A stretch of 64,000 nucleotides of DNA from Sphingomonas faeni (GTDB taxonomy: Bacteria > Pseudomonadota > Alphaproteobacteria > Sphingomonadales > Sphingomonadaceae), in contig NZ_QAYE01000007.1 of NCBI RefSeq assembly GCF_003053745.1, forward strand, positions 1 to 64,000. The letters are read 5' to 3'. Below the pieces are notes generated by a model that was given only the letters and a program-made list of their open reading frames with translations, was not told where the DNA came from and searched no databases. Positions 56,148 to 64,000 of this stretch are shown piece by piece (the stretch's first letter is position 1; each line of letters starts with the position of its first letter). Made by a program: the position numbers and the translations under genes.

Positions 56148-56927
56148 ATGCCCAGACTGAACACCAAGATCTGCGTCGTCACCGGCGCAGCACGTGGCAT
56201 CGGCCGCGCGATCGCCGAGCGCTTCCATGACGAAGGCGCCATCGTCATCCTCACCGACTTCGACGAAACCGCCGGCGCCGAGACTGCGGCGGCGATCGGC
56301 TGCCGGTTCGAAAAGCTCGACATCCGCGAAGAAGCGGATTGGCAGCGCCTAGCGGAGATCCTTCCGGTGGCCGACGTTCTCGTCAACAATGCGGGCGTGA
56401 CGGGTTTCGAGCACGGCATGACCGCGCATGATCCGGAACATGCTAGCCTCTCAGACTGGCGCGCGGTTCATGCGGTCAATCTCGACGGCACGTTCCTCGG
56501 CTGCCGCTATGCGATCGGTGCGATGAAAGCCGCGGGCACGGGGTCGATCATCAACATCTCGTCGCGATCCGGGCTGGTCGGGATCCCTTTAGCTGCGGCC
56601 TATGCGTCGTCGAAGGCGGCGATCCGCAATCACAGCAAGACGGTGGCGCTGTACTGCGCGCAGCAGGGGTGGAAGATCCGCTGCAACTCGGTGCACCCGG
56701 CCGCGATACTGACGCCGATCTGGGAGCCGATGCTCGGCGATGGGCCGGACCGCGAGACGCGAATGGGAGCGCTGGTGGCCGACACGCCATTGAAGCGGTT
56801 CGGGATGCCGGACGAGGTCGCCGCGGTCGCGGTGATGCTCGCGTCGGACGAGGCGACGTATATTACGGGGACTGAGATCAATATCGATGGCGGCTTGCTG
56901 GCAGGCTCTGCCGGATCGCCGGGGTAA
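56148..56927 (+). CDS. SDR family oxidoreductase
   Basis: A 259-residue classical short-chain dehydrogenase/reductase. The cofactor motif is '[16 protein letters not shown]' (TGxxxGIG, residues 12-19), the structural motif '[10 protein letters not shown]' (NNAG), catalytic Ser in '[12 protein letters not shown]', and the YxxxK in '[10 protein letters not shown]' (the usual Tyr is in AAYASSK). The acidic 'LTDFDE' after beta-2 suggests NAD rather than NADP. '[10 protein letters not shown]' closes the domain. The substrate is unknown. It has no clear operon partner; a family D repeat follows. Confidence 0.93.
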   Translation: MPRLNTKICVVTGAARGIGRAIAERFHDEGAIVILTDFDETAGAETAAAIGCRFEKLDIREEADWQRLAEILPVADVLVNNAGVTGFEHGMTAHDPEHASLSDWRAVHAVNLDGTFLGCRYAIGAMKAAGTGSIINISSRSGLVGIPLAAAYASSKAAIRNHSKTVALYCAQQGWKIRCNSVHPAAILTPIWEPMLGDGPDRETRMGALVADTPLKRFGMPDEVAAVAVMLASDEATYITGTEINIDGGLLAGSAGSPG

Positions 56928-56940
56928 AGGCTAACCTGTA

Positions 56941-57065
56941 ATCCTCCCCCGCCAGGGGGAGGTGGCTGGCACTTGCCAGACGGAGGGGGAGGTCAGGGAA
57001 AACCTCTGTCCCGTGCCCTCCCCCTCCGTCACCTTCGGTGCCACCTCCCCCTTGCGGGGGAGGAT
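56941..57065. repeat. Intergenic inverted repeat, family D
   Basis: ATCCTCCCCCGCCAGGGGGA (continuing GGTGGC, from 56941) and its partner CCACCTCCCCCTTGCGGGGG (continuing AGGAT, to 57065), with an inner pair GACGGAGGGGGAGG/CCTCCCCCTCCGTC. It sits between the convergent SDR and DUF1467 genes. Confidence 0.9.
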
Positions 57066-57079
57066 CGTGGGGTCGCGCC

Positions 57080-57361
57080 TCAGCGCGTGACCATGTTGCC
57101 GCGATCGAACAGGTCGACGCTCTGCGGAGTGATCCACCCATAAAAATAATTCAGCTGGAAAAGTACGAACAGCACCGTCGCTACGACAGTCACCCGCCAC
57201 GCCGTCCGCCCCGACCGAAACTCGTGCGGCGCGCTCTCGGCCTGGCCGGGGACGTGTTCGCCCCCGACCTCGCGTGTCGTCTTCACGCCGAATGGCAGGA
57301 CCAGGAACACCGAGAACGACCAGAACAGGACGTAGATCGCGAGTGCCGAGGTCCAGCGCAT
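57080..57361 (-). CDS. DUF1467 family membrane protein
   Basis: A 93-residue inner-membrane protein with two membrane helices (SALAIYVLFWSFSVFLVLPF and TVVATVLFVLFQLNYFYGW) and the DUF1467 hallmark 'LPFGVKTTREVGGEHVPGQAESAPHEF'. The start has GAGGG 8 nt upstream and lies 4 bp after the rnj stop, so it is the last gene of the nuo-birA-coaX-rnj run. Function unknown. Confidence 0.93.
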   Translation of the reverse strand: MRWTSALAIYVLFWSFSVFLVLPFGVKTTREVGGEHVPGQAESAPHEFRSGRTAWRVTVVATVLFVLFQLNYFYGWITPQSVDLFDRGNMVTR

Positions 57362-57365
57362 CGGC

Positions 57366-59003
57366 TCAACCCTCGATCAGCAGCACGTCGACGATCGGCT
57401 GCTTGCCGGTCCAGCGCTTGGCGACCTTGCGCACCGCGAGCCGGATCTGCTCGCGCATTTTCTCGCTCTCGCGCTTGCCGCCACGTACCGTGTCCGCAGC
57501 CGCCTGCACCGCATCGGCGATGAACGCCGCCCGGTCTTCCTCGACCGGCACGCCCTGCACGCGGACCTGCGGCTGGCCGACCATCCGGCCGTCCTTGCCG
57601 AGCGCGACACCGACCGAAATCTGGCCGTTGATCGCCAGCTTGCGCCGCTCGCTTAGCGTCGCGCCGTCCGCCGGCAGTATCACGTCGCCGTCGAGCACGA
57701 GACGCCCGACCGTCGCATTGCCGATCTTCGCCGGGCCCTTGGGCGCCAAACGGATGATGTCGCCATTGCTCTGCACGATCGCGCGCGGAATGCCCTGCTC
57801 GAGACCGAAGCGCGCATGCTCCATCATATGGCGCATCTCCCCGTGCGTCGGCACGAGTACCTCTGGCCGCAGCCAGTCGTACATCTGCGCGAGTTCCGGC
57901 TGACCCGGGTGACCCGACACATGGACGTGCGCCTGGCGCTCGGTGATCATGCGAATGCCCTTGGCCGCCAGCGTGTTCTGGATGCGACCGATCTGGACCT
58001 CGTTGCCCGGGATCTGCTTCGACGAGAAGATCACCGTGTCGTCGGCCTCGAGCGTGATCGTGTGCTGGCCATTGGCGACACGTGCGAGCGCCGCGCGCTC
58101 CTCGCCCTGGCCACCGGTGGCGATGATCAGCACCTTGTTCTTGGGCAGGCGCATCGCCTCGTCGGGGCTGATCGTATCGGGGAAATCCTTCAGATAGCCC
58201 GTCGCGCGCGCCACCTTGATGATCCGGTCGAGCGAACGCCCGGTCACACACAGCTTGCGCCCGGTTTCCTTCGCGACTTCGCCGAACGTGTGCAACCGCG
58301 CGGCGTTCGACGCGAAGCTGGTGATCATCACGCGGCCCTTGGCCTTGCTGACCTCCTCGAACAGCCCCTTGCGCACGGTGCTCTCGCTGCCCGACGCGGT
58401 GGTGTTGAAGATGTTCGTCGAATCGCAGACCAGCACGTCGACGCCCTTGTCGCCGATCGCCATGAAGCCTTCGGGCGTGGTCGGATTGCCGATCACCGGG
58501 TTCTTGTCGAGCTTCCAGTCGCCGGTGTGGAACACGCGACCATAAGGCGTGTCGATCAGCAGCGCGTTCGCCTCGGGGATCGAATGCGACATCTCGACGA
58601 AGGTGAAGCCGAACGGCCCGAGCTGGAAATTGCTGCCCATCGGGATCATCTTGAGCTTCACGCGGTTGGCGATGCCCTCTTCCTCGAGCTTGCCGCGGAT
58701 CAGACCCATCGTGAACGGCGTCGCGTAGATCGGCACGCCGAGGTCTTCGGCGAGGTACGGCAGCGAGCCGATGTGATCCTCATGACCATGCGTGATGACG
58801 ATGCCGAGCAGGTCGTCGATCCGGTCCTCGATGAACGACAGGTCGGGCAGGATCACGTCGACGCCGGGATATTGCGGATCGGCGAAGGTGATGCCGAGAT
58901 CGACCATCACCCACTTGCCCTGGCAGCCGTACAGGTTGACGTTCATGCCGATTTCGCCGGAGCCGCCAAGGCCACAGAAAAGGAGTTCGTTCTTCGGAGT
59001 CAT
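57366..59003 (-). CDS. rnj: Ribonuclease J
   Basis: A 545-residue 5'-to-3' exoribonuclease/endonuclease of the metallo-beta-lactamase/beta-CASP family, used in RNA decay and rRNA maturation in Alphaproteobacteria. The metal motif is 'VITHGHEDHIGSLPYLAEDL' (HxHxDH, about residues 75-82), with 'MVDLGITFADPQYPGVDVILPD', 'HTGDWKLDKNP', the beta-CASP 'VCDSTN', and the later 'HVSGHPGQPELAQMYDWLRPEVLVPTHGE' motif. The C-terminal extension (to residue 545) is typical. It lies in the minus-strand run between coaX and DUF1467. Confidence 0.97.
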   Translation of the reverse strand: MTPKNELLFCGLGGSGEIGMNVNLYGCQGKWVMVDLGITFADPQYPGVDVILPDLSFIEDRIDDLLGIVITHGHEDHIGSLPYLAEDLGVPIYATPFTMGLIRGKLEEEGIANRVKLKMIPMGSNFQLGPFGFTFVEMSHSIPEANALLIDTPYGRVFHTGDWKLDKNPVIGNPTTPEGFMAIGDKGVDVLVCDSTNIFNTTASGSESTVRKGLFEEVSKAKGRVMITSFASNAARLHTFGEVAKETGRKLCVTGRSLDRIIKVARATGYLKDFPDTISPDEAMRLPKNKVLIIATGGQGEERAALARVANGQHTITLEADDTVIFSSKQIPGNEVQIGRIQNTLAAKGIRMITERQAHVHVSGHPGQPELAQMYDWLRPEVLVPTHGEMRHMMEHARFGLEQGIPRAIVQSNGDIIRLAPKGPAKIGNATVGRLVLDGDVILPADGATLSERRKLAINGQISVGVALGKDGRMVGQPQVRVQGVPVEEDRAAFIADAVQAAADTVRGGKRESEKMREQIRLAVRKVAKRWTGKQPIVDVLLIEG

Positions 59004-59066
59004 TGATTACTTTCAGGATTATACAGGAATATGGCCCGCAGGCCGGTCGGCGCGAGCCCAATGGCC

Positions 59067-59843
59067 CTAGATATGGTGACGATCCCACATCATCGCCAGC
59101 CCCTGGATCGTCAGGTCGGCTTCGATGACGTCGAACACGTCGGTCTGTTTCTCGAATAATGTGGCAAGGCCGCCGGTGGCGACGACCTTCACGGGACGGC
59201 CGATCTCGCGCTTCATCCGCGCGACCAGCCCCTCGATCATCGCAACATAGCCCCAATAGATGCCGATGTGCATCTGCGAGACGGTGTTGAGCCCGATGAC
59301 GCTGGTATCGGTCGGCGCCTCGATCGCGATCCGCGGCAGCTTCGCCGCGGCGGTCACCAGCGCGTCGAGCGACAGGTTGATCCCCGGCGCAATGATCCCG
59401 CCCTTGTACGCGCCGCTATAGTCGACGACGTCGAACGTAGTCGCGGTGCCGAAATCGATCACGATCAGGTCGCCGGGATGCAGCGCATGCGCGGCGATCG
59501 TGTTAACCGCGCGGTCTGCGCCGAGCGAGGCCGGCTCGTCGACGTCGATTGCGATGCCCCATTCGACTGGCGCATGGCCGGCGATAAGTGCTTCGGTGTC
59601 GAAGTATTTCGACGCGAGCACCTGCAGATTGTGGAGCGCGCGCGGCACGACGGTGGCGACGATCACGCCCTCGACGGCAGTACGATCATGCCCGCCGAGC
59701 TGCATCAGCTGGCTCAGCCACACCGCATACTCGTCCGCCGTACGCCGTGGATCGGTCGCGATCCGCCAGCGCGCGACGATCTCGCCGGCTTCGACGAGCG
59801 CGAACACGACATTGGTATTGCCGGCATCGATCGCGAGCAGCAT
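59067..59843 (-). CDS. coaX: Type III pantothenate kinase
   Basis: First step of coenzyme A synthesis, a feedback-insensitive ASKHA kinase. It is 258 aa from the start at 59843 ([16 protein letters not shown]), with GAGG 8 nt upstream; a start at 59888 would add 15 residues and overlap birA. Motifs: '[15 protein letters not shown]' (phosphate loop), '[15 protein letters not shown]' (catalytic Asp in GADR), '[16 protein letters not shown]' and '[13 protein letters not shown]'. It begins 11 bp after birA and precedes rnj. Confidence 0.96.
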   Translation of the reverse strand: MLLAIDAGNTNVVFALVEAGEIVARWRIATDPRRTADEYAVWLSQLMQLGGHDRTAVEGVIVATVVPRALHNLQVLASKYFDTEALIAGHAPVEWGIAIDVDEPASLGADRAVNTIAAHALHPGDLIVIDFGTATTFDVVDYSGAYKGGIIAPGINLSLDALVTAAAKLPRIAIEAPTDTSVIGLNTVSQMHIGIYWGYVAMIEGLVARMKREIGRPVKVVATGGLATLFEKQTDVFDVIEADLTIQGLAMMWDRHHI

Positions 59844-59853
59844 CAGCGGGGCC

Positions 59854-60621
59854 TCAAAGCAGGAAGACGTCGGCAGCGTGAATGACACGCCGCTCGCCAG
59901 ACGCCAAGCGGAGGATCAGCGCGCCGTCTGCGTCGAGCCCGACGAACAGGCCGTCGATCCCGCTGCCGTCGGGGAGGCGAGCGGTCAGCGCTGTACCGGC
60001 CGGGTGCGCGCAATCGACCCAGCGCTCACGCACGGGCGCGATGCCCTCGGTGCGCCAGCGGCCGATCCAGCGCGCGAAACTGTCAGCGAGGATGTCGAGG
60101 AACATCGCCGGATCGACCACCACGCCGTGCGCGGCGAGATCGGTCGTGAGACGGTCGGGCAGGTCAGGGTGATGCGCGATGTTGACACCGTAGCCGACGA
60201 TCACCGCGTTATCTGCACGTTCAAGCAGGATGCCCGACAGCTTGGCGTCCGCGAGCAGGAGGTCATTGGGCCATTTCAGGACCAGCGTCTCGCTCGCGTC
60301 GGTTGTACCCTGGCAGATCCCGGCAACGAGGAACGTCGACACGGTTTCCTGCAAGGCGACCGCGGCGACCAGCGCCAGGCTGGCAGCCGGTGGATCGGTC
60401 GGCCGCAACCGGACCAGCGTGCTGGCGTAGAGGTTACCCTCGGGCGACGACCATTCGCGCCCGAGCCGCCCCCGCCCCGCCGTCTGACGGATCGCACGCA
60501 ACCAGAGACCGTCCTCGGCACCGCCGCGTGCAAGCTCCAGCAGGTCGGCGTTGGTCGATCCTGTCTCCGCGACGGTGCGGATGATGCTCAGAACAGCGCC
60601 CGTGCGGCCGCCATCGTCCAC
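59854..60621 (-). CDS. birA: Biotin--[acetyl-CoA-carboxylase] ligase
   Basis: Attaches biotin to the carboxylase BCCP subunit through biotinyl-AMP. It is 255 aa at most and has no N-terminal helix-turn-helix, so it is not the BirA-type repressor. Motifs: '[15 protein letters not shown]' (start of the ligase fold), '[20 protein letters not shown]' (GRGRxGR loop for biotinyl-AMP), 'LKWPNDLLL' and the C-terminal '[25 protein letters not shown]'. The start is uncertain: GTG 60621 overlaps nuoN by 34 bp and precedes [10 protein letters not shown]..., and no better start is visible. Confidence 0.9.
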   Translation of the reverse strand: MDDGGRTGAVLSIIRTVAETGSTNADLLELARGGAEDGLWLRAIRQTAGRGRLGREWSSPEGNLYASTLVRLRPTDPPAASLALVAAVALQETVSTFLVAGICQGTTDASETLVLKWPNDLLLADAKLSGILLERADNAVIVGYGVNIAHHPDLPDRLTTDLAAHGVVVDPAMFLDILADSFARWIGRWRTEGIAPVRERWVDCAHPAGTALTARLPDGSGIDGLFVGLDADGALILRLASGERRVIHAADVFLL

Positions 60622-62033
60622 GCGCCGAGCACGGGGATGAGGAGGTAGCCGGCTGGCGACACGAACACCGCGGCGATGGCGATGAGGCCACCCTCGACCT
60701 TGCTCTCCATCGGCGCGAACGCCGGTGCCGGATCGTCGAAGTACATCGTCTTGACGACGCGCAGATAGTAATACGCGCCGATCACCGAGGCCGCGATACC
60801 GACGACCGCCAGCGGGAACAGCCCGGCGTCGACCGCCGCGCTGAACACCGCGAACTTCGCGTAGAAGCCGAACAGCGGCGGGATGCCGGCAAGGCTAAAC
60901 ATGAAGATCGCGAGCGCCGCGGCGAGTGCAGGCCGCGTCCGCGACATGCCGGCGAGGCTGTCGATCGTCTCGACCGGCTGCCCGTCGTCACCACGCATCT
61001 GCAACACGACCAGGAACGAGCCCAGCGTCATCGCGACGTAGATGGTCAGGTACATCAGCACGCCCGACACGCCTTCCGGCGTCCCGGCCGCAAGACCGAT
61101 CAGCGCAAAGCCGACGTTATTGATCGACGAATAGGCGAGCAGTCGCTTGATGTTGGTCTGGCCGATTGCCGCCACCGCACCGAGGATGATCGAGGCGAGT
61201 GCCGCGAAGATCACGATCTGGCGCCACTGGTCTGTCGCCGGGCCCATCGCATCGACCGCCACGCGGACGCTGAGCGCAAGCGCCGCGACCTTGGGGGCCG
61301 ACGCGAAGAACGCGGTGACGGGGGTCGGTGCGCCTTCGTACACGTCGGGCGTCCACATGTGGAACGGCACGGCGCTGATCTTGAAGGCAAGGCCAGCGAA
61401 CACGAACACCAGACCGAACAGCAGGCCGAGCGACTTGGTGCCGGCGTATGCTTCCGAGATGCCCGAGAACAACGTCGTGCCGCTAAACCCGTAGACCAGC
61501 GAAATGCCGTACAGCAGGATGCCGCTGGCGAGCGCGCCGAGCACGAAATACTTCAGGCCGGCTTCCGCCGAACGCCCGTCGCGCCGCATAAAGCTGGCGA
61601 GGACATAGGCCGCAAGGCTCTGGAGTTCTAGACCGACATACAGCGTCAGCATGTCGGTGGCCGAGACCATGATCCCCATGCCGCAGGCCGACAGCAGGAT
61701 CAGCACCGGATATTCCGGACGCAGATCGTCGCCGTGGCTACGCGCGAAGAAGCTCGGCGCCATGACGATCGCAACCGCCGAAGCGATGTAGATCAGCACC
61801 TTGGCGAACGCGCCGAACGCGTCTGCGCGGTACAGGCCGTCGAACGCATAGCCGCCCGACGAGGCCGGACCGACCAAGGCGATCCCTGCCCCGGCCAGCA
61901 CGAACACAGCGGCGATCGAGACGGCGCGCGTCGACTTGTCCCCGCCCCAGGCCGAGACGAGCATCAGGGCGATCGCACTCAACGCCAGCACCAGTTCGGG
62001 CAGCGTCATGGCGATGTTAGCGGCGTAATCCAT
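60588..62033 (-). CDS. nuoN: NADH-quinone oxidoreductase subunit N
   Basis: A 481-residue antiporter-like membrane subunit of respiratory complex I. About 14 hydrophobic segments are visible, with 'DMLTLYVGLELQSLAAYVLASFMRRD' (conserved Glu in GLELQSL), 'KYFVLGALASGILLYG', 'FKISAVPFHMWTPDVYEGAPTPVTAFFA' (conserved Lys and PFHxWxPDVYEGAPTPVT) and 'KRLLAYSSINNVGF'. Its start overlaps the nuoM stop (TGATG). It is followed by birA, whose start lies inside the nuoN 3' end. Confidence 0.97.
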   Translation of the reverse strand: MDYAANIAMTLPELVLALSAIALMLVSAWGGDKSTRAVSIAAVFVLAGAGIALVGPASSGGYAFDGLYRADAFGAFAKVLIYIASAVAIVMAPSFFARSHGDDLRPEYPVLILLSACGMGIMVSATDMLTLYVGLELQSLAAYVLASFMRRDGRSAEAGLKYFVLGALASGILLYGISLVYGFSGTTLFSGISEAYAGTKSLGLLFGLVFVFAGLAFKISAVPFHMWTPDVYEGAPTPVTAFFASAPKVAALALSVRVAVDAMGPATDQWRQIVIFAALASIILGAVAAIGQTNIKRLLAYSSINNVGFALIGLAAGTPEGVSGVLMYLTIYVAMTLGSFLVVLQMRGDDGQPVETIDSLAGMSRTRPALAAALAIFMFSLAGIPPLFGFYAKFAVFSAAVDAGLFPLAVVGIAASVIGAYYYLRVVKTMYFDDPAPAFAPMESKVEGGLIAIAAVFVSPAGYLLIPVLGAWTMAAARALF

Positions 62034-63589
62034 CAGTGTGCCTCCCCGTGCGCGGCACTATCGACAGTGGCGGGGTTCCCCGCGTGGACGGTTGCGGGCT
62101 TCCCCGCGGTTGGGTTGGAATCGCTGGCCGGCTTGGCGCGGTCGACACGGGCGAGAAGCACGCCCACGTCCTTGCGCATCGGAGCCAGGAAGCTCTCGGG
62201 ATACACGCCCATCCACAGCACGACGGCGGCGATCGGTGCGAGCAGCCACATCTCGCGGCCCGACAGGTCGACCATAGCGCGAACGTCGTCCGTCTTGATC
62301 TCGCCGAACACGACGCGACGGTACAGGAACAGCATGTATGCGGCGCCGAGGATGATGCTCGTCGTGCAAAGCAGCGCGGTCCAGGTCGAGACCTGGTACG
62401 TGCCCATCAGCGACAGGAACTCGGCGACGAAGCCGCTGGTGCCCGGCAGGCCGATCGATGCCATCGTGAAGAACAGGAAGAAGATCGCGTACTTCGGCAT
62501 GTTGATCGCGAGGCCGCCATAGCGCGAGATCTCGCGGGTATGGAGCTGGTCGTAGATCACGCCGACGCACAGGAACAACGCACCCGATACCAGGCCGTGG
62601 CTCAGCATCATGATCATCGCGCCTTCGATGCCCTGCCGGTTGAACGCGAACAGGCCGATCGTGACGATCGCCATATGCGCGACCGACGAATAGGCGATCA
62701 GCTTCTTCATGTCCGACTGCACGAGCGCGACGAGCGACGTGTAGATCACCGCGACCGCCGACAGACCAAAGATCAGCCAGGTCAACTGGCCCGAGGCTTC
62801 GGGGAACATCGGCAGCAGAAAGCGCAGAAAGCCGTATCCGCCGAGCTTCAACAGCACGCCCGCCAGGATCACCGAGCCTGCGGTCGGCGCCTGGACGTGC
62901 GCGTCGGGCAACCAGGTGTGGACCGGCCACATCGGCATCTTGACCGCGAACGACGCGAAGAACGCCAGCCACAGCCACGTCTGCACGTGCGTGGGGAAGT
63001 CGTAGTTCATCAGTGCCGGGATGCTGGTCGTGCCCGCGGTCTTCGCCATGTACAACATCGCGATGAACATCAGGACGGAGCCGAGCAGCGTGTACAGGAA
63101 GAACTTGTACGACGCGTAGATCCGGTTGGCGCCGCCCCAGATGCCGATGATCAGGTACATCGGGATCAGGCCGGCTTCGAAGAACACGTAGAACAGGAAC
63201 AGGTCCTGCGCCGCGAACGTGCCGATCATCAGCACTTCGGTGAACAGGAACGCCGCCATGTATTCGGGCACGCGCGTCGTGATCGAGCGCCAGCTGGCAC
63301 CGATGCAGATCGGCATCAGGAACACGCTGAGCATGATCAGCATCAGCGCGAAGCCGTCGATGCCGAGCGACCAGCCGAACGGACCGAAGATGCCGGGGGC
63401 ATGCTCGACGAACTGCCACTGCGCGCCGCCGATGTCGTAGTTCATCCACAGCACGATGCCGAGAACGAAGTCGATCAGCGTCGCCGCCAGCGCCAGCATC
63501 CGGGCCGTGTTCGCCGAGACGAACAGGCACACGACGGCCGCGATCATCGGGACCGCGATCAGGACGGAGAGGATAGGAAAGCCGGTCAT
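62033..63589 (-). CDS. nuoM: NADH-quinone oxidoreductase subunit M
   Basis: A 518-residue antiporter-like proton-pumping subunit of complex I with about 14 membrane segments. Family motifs: 'FYVFFEAGLIPMYLIIGIWGG' (conserved Glu), 'FAVKMPMWPVHTWLPDAHVQAPTAGSVILAGVLLKLGGYGFLRF', 'KKLIAYSSVAHM' and 'MMLSHGLVSGALFL'. The C-terminus is an extra soluble tail (GKPATVHAGNPATVDSAAHGEAH) of low complexity. The start overlaps the nuoL stop (TAATG), and its stop overlaps the nuoN start, so the three subunits are translationally coupled. Confidence 0.97.
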   Translation of the reverse strand: MTGFPILSVLIAVPMIAAVVCLFVSANTARMLALAATLIDFVLGIVLWMNYDIGGAQWQFVEHAPGIFGPFGWSLGIDGFALMLIMLSVFLMPICIGASWRSITTRVPEYMAAFLFTEVLMIGTFAAQDLFLFYVFFEAGLIPMYLIIGIWGGANRIYASYKFFLYTLLGSVLMFIAMLYMAKTAGTTSIPALMNYDFPTHVQTWLWLAFFASFAVKMPMWPVHTWLPDAHVQAPTAGSVILAGVLLKLGGYGFLRFLLPMFPEASGQLTWLIFGLSAVAVIYTSLVALVQSDMKKLIAYSSVAHMAIVTIGLFAFNRQGIEGAMIMMLSHGLVSGALFLCVGVIYDQLHTREISRYGGLAINMPKYAIFFLFFTMASIGLPGTSGFVAEFLSLMGTYQVSTWTALLCTTSIILGAAYMLFLYRRVVFGEIKTDDVRAMVDLSGREMWLLAPIAAVVLWMGVYPESFLAPMRKDVGVLLARVDRAKPASDSNPTAGKPATVHAGNPATVDSAAHGEAH

Positions 63590-64000
63590 TACAGTCCGAT
63601 CGCCCAGGTTACGGCTGCGGTCAGCCCGATCAGCATGACGAAGGCATAGGTGTAGAGGTATCCCGTCTGGAAGCGGTTGGCCACGCGGCTGCCGATCTGG
63701 ACGACCCAGGTCGCACCGTCAGGCCCGAACCGGTTGATCGTCTTCTCGTCACCGCGATGCCACAGGAAGCGGCCGATCGCGAACGCCGGGCGAACGAAGA
63801 TCAGGTCGTACAGCTCATCGAAATACCACTTATGCAGCAGGAAGTCGTAGAGCACGCCGAACTGTTCGACGACCTTGGCCGGGAACGTCGGTGCCTTGAT
63901 ATAGGCGTACCAGGCGGTCAGCAGGCCGAGCAGCATCGCGATCGTCGCCGACAGCTTGATCAGCAACGGCACGCCGTGCATCTCGTGCATCAGATGTTCG
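63589..64000 (-). CDS. nuoL: NADH-quinone oxidoreductase subunit L, C-terminal part (cut by window edge)
   Basis: The last roughly 135 residues of the largest complex I antiporter subunit; the frame is open to base 64000. It shows the C-terminal membrane segment 'LSATIAMLLGLLTAWYAYI', the amphipathic segment 'VVEQFGVLYDFLLHKWYFDELYDLIFVRPAFAIGRFLWHRGDEKTINRFGPDG' (the hallmark NuoL/Ndh-F 'KWYFDELYD' lateral helix region) and the final membrane helix 'LYTYAFVMLIGLTAAVTWAI'. The stop overlaps the nuoM start. The rest of the nuo operon is presumably beyond the window. Confidence 0.95.
   Translation of the reverse strand, partial: EHLMHEMHGVPLLIKLSATIAMLLGLLTAWYAYIKAPTFPAKVVEQFGVLYDFLLHKWYFDELYDLIFVRPAFAIGRFLWHRGDEKTINRFGPDGATWVVQIGSRVANRFQTGYLYTYAFVMLIGLTAAVTWAIGL

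Noticed and set aside
62036..63649. A 537-codon plus-strand frame opposite nuoM
   Set aside because: Antisense to a clear complex I subunit; translation is His/Asp/Gln/Arg-rich without hydrophobic or domain structure.

Overview
This is high-GC alphaproteobacterial chromosome, most likely Sphingomonas or a close relative in the Sphingomonadaceae. The evidence is the gene content and order (tpiA/ppiD-trpE-trpG-trpD-trpC-moaC-moeA-lexA-comEC-gltX-gltA, and nuoLMN-birA-coaX-rnj-DUF1467), a GTTC-N7-GTTC LexA box in front of lexA, periplasmic peptidases, a giant trimeric adhesin and many GC-rich intergenic hairpins. I recognised no tRNA, rRNA or CRISPR array.

Layout. 1-991 is the right end of an IS66-type insertion sequence carrying a pRiA4b ORF-3 family passenger gene. 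1.1-6.2 kb holds ahcY (with a perfect 20-bp palindrome upstream), a YqgE/AlgH protein, a Prx5-type peroxiredoxin, AMP nucleosidase and a basic membrane-anchored protein. 6.4-14 kb, mostly on the minus strand, holds an M2 peptidase, an alpha/beta hydrolase and a trimeric autotransporter of about 1557 residues with long internal repeats. 14.4-18.9 kb has asd, mgtC and a DPP IV-type peptidase. 19-25.9 kb has a MoxR-like AAA ATPase and its probable VWA partner, separated by an orphan gene, a CHAP protein and a CocE/NonD hydrolase. 26-32.7 kb has anmK, rimO, a tiny membrane protein, a beta-lactamase-fold hydrolase, an M17 aminopeptidase and a periplasmic repeat protein.

32.9-49.8 kb is the housekeeping core: tpiA diverging from ppiD, a trp cluster interrupted by a reverse gene and by repeats, moaC/moeA interrupted by a reverse tonB-like gene, SOS-controlled lexA, then comEC diverging from gltX, and gltA. 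49.8-56 kb looks like a signalling or cell-organisation cluster: a histidine-kinase-like protein lacking the phospho-acceptor histidine, coupled to a DUF2336 protein; a nucleotidyltransferase-like/membrane fusion; and a large two-TM coiled-coil protein with TipN-like architecture. 57-64 kb is one minus-strand run from nuoL (cut by the window edge) through nuoM, nuoN, birA, coaX and rnj to a DUF1467 gene.

Families of GC-rich inverted repeats (called A-F here) fill nearly every gap larger than about 80 bp. Families B and C lie side by side at four separate loci, and one family F arm has become the 3' end of comEC. No single unmistakably new multigene system is present. The best candidates for something undescribed are the 49.8-56 kb cluster, the adhesin whose stalk units differ by exactly one heptad, and the B+C composite repeats.
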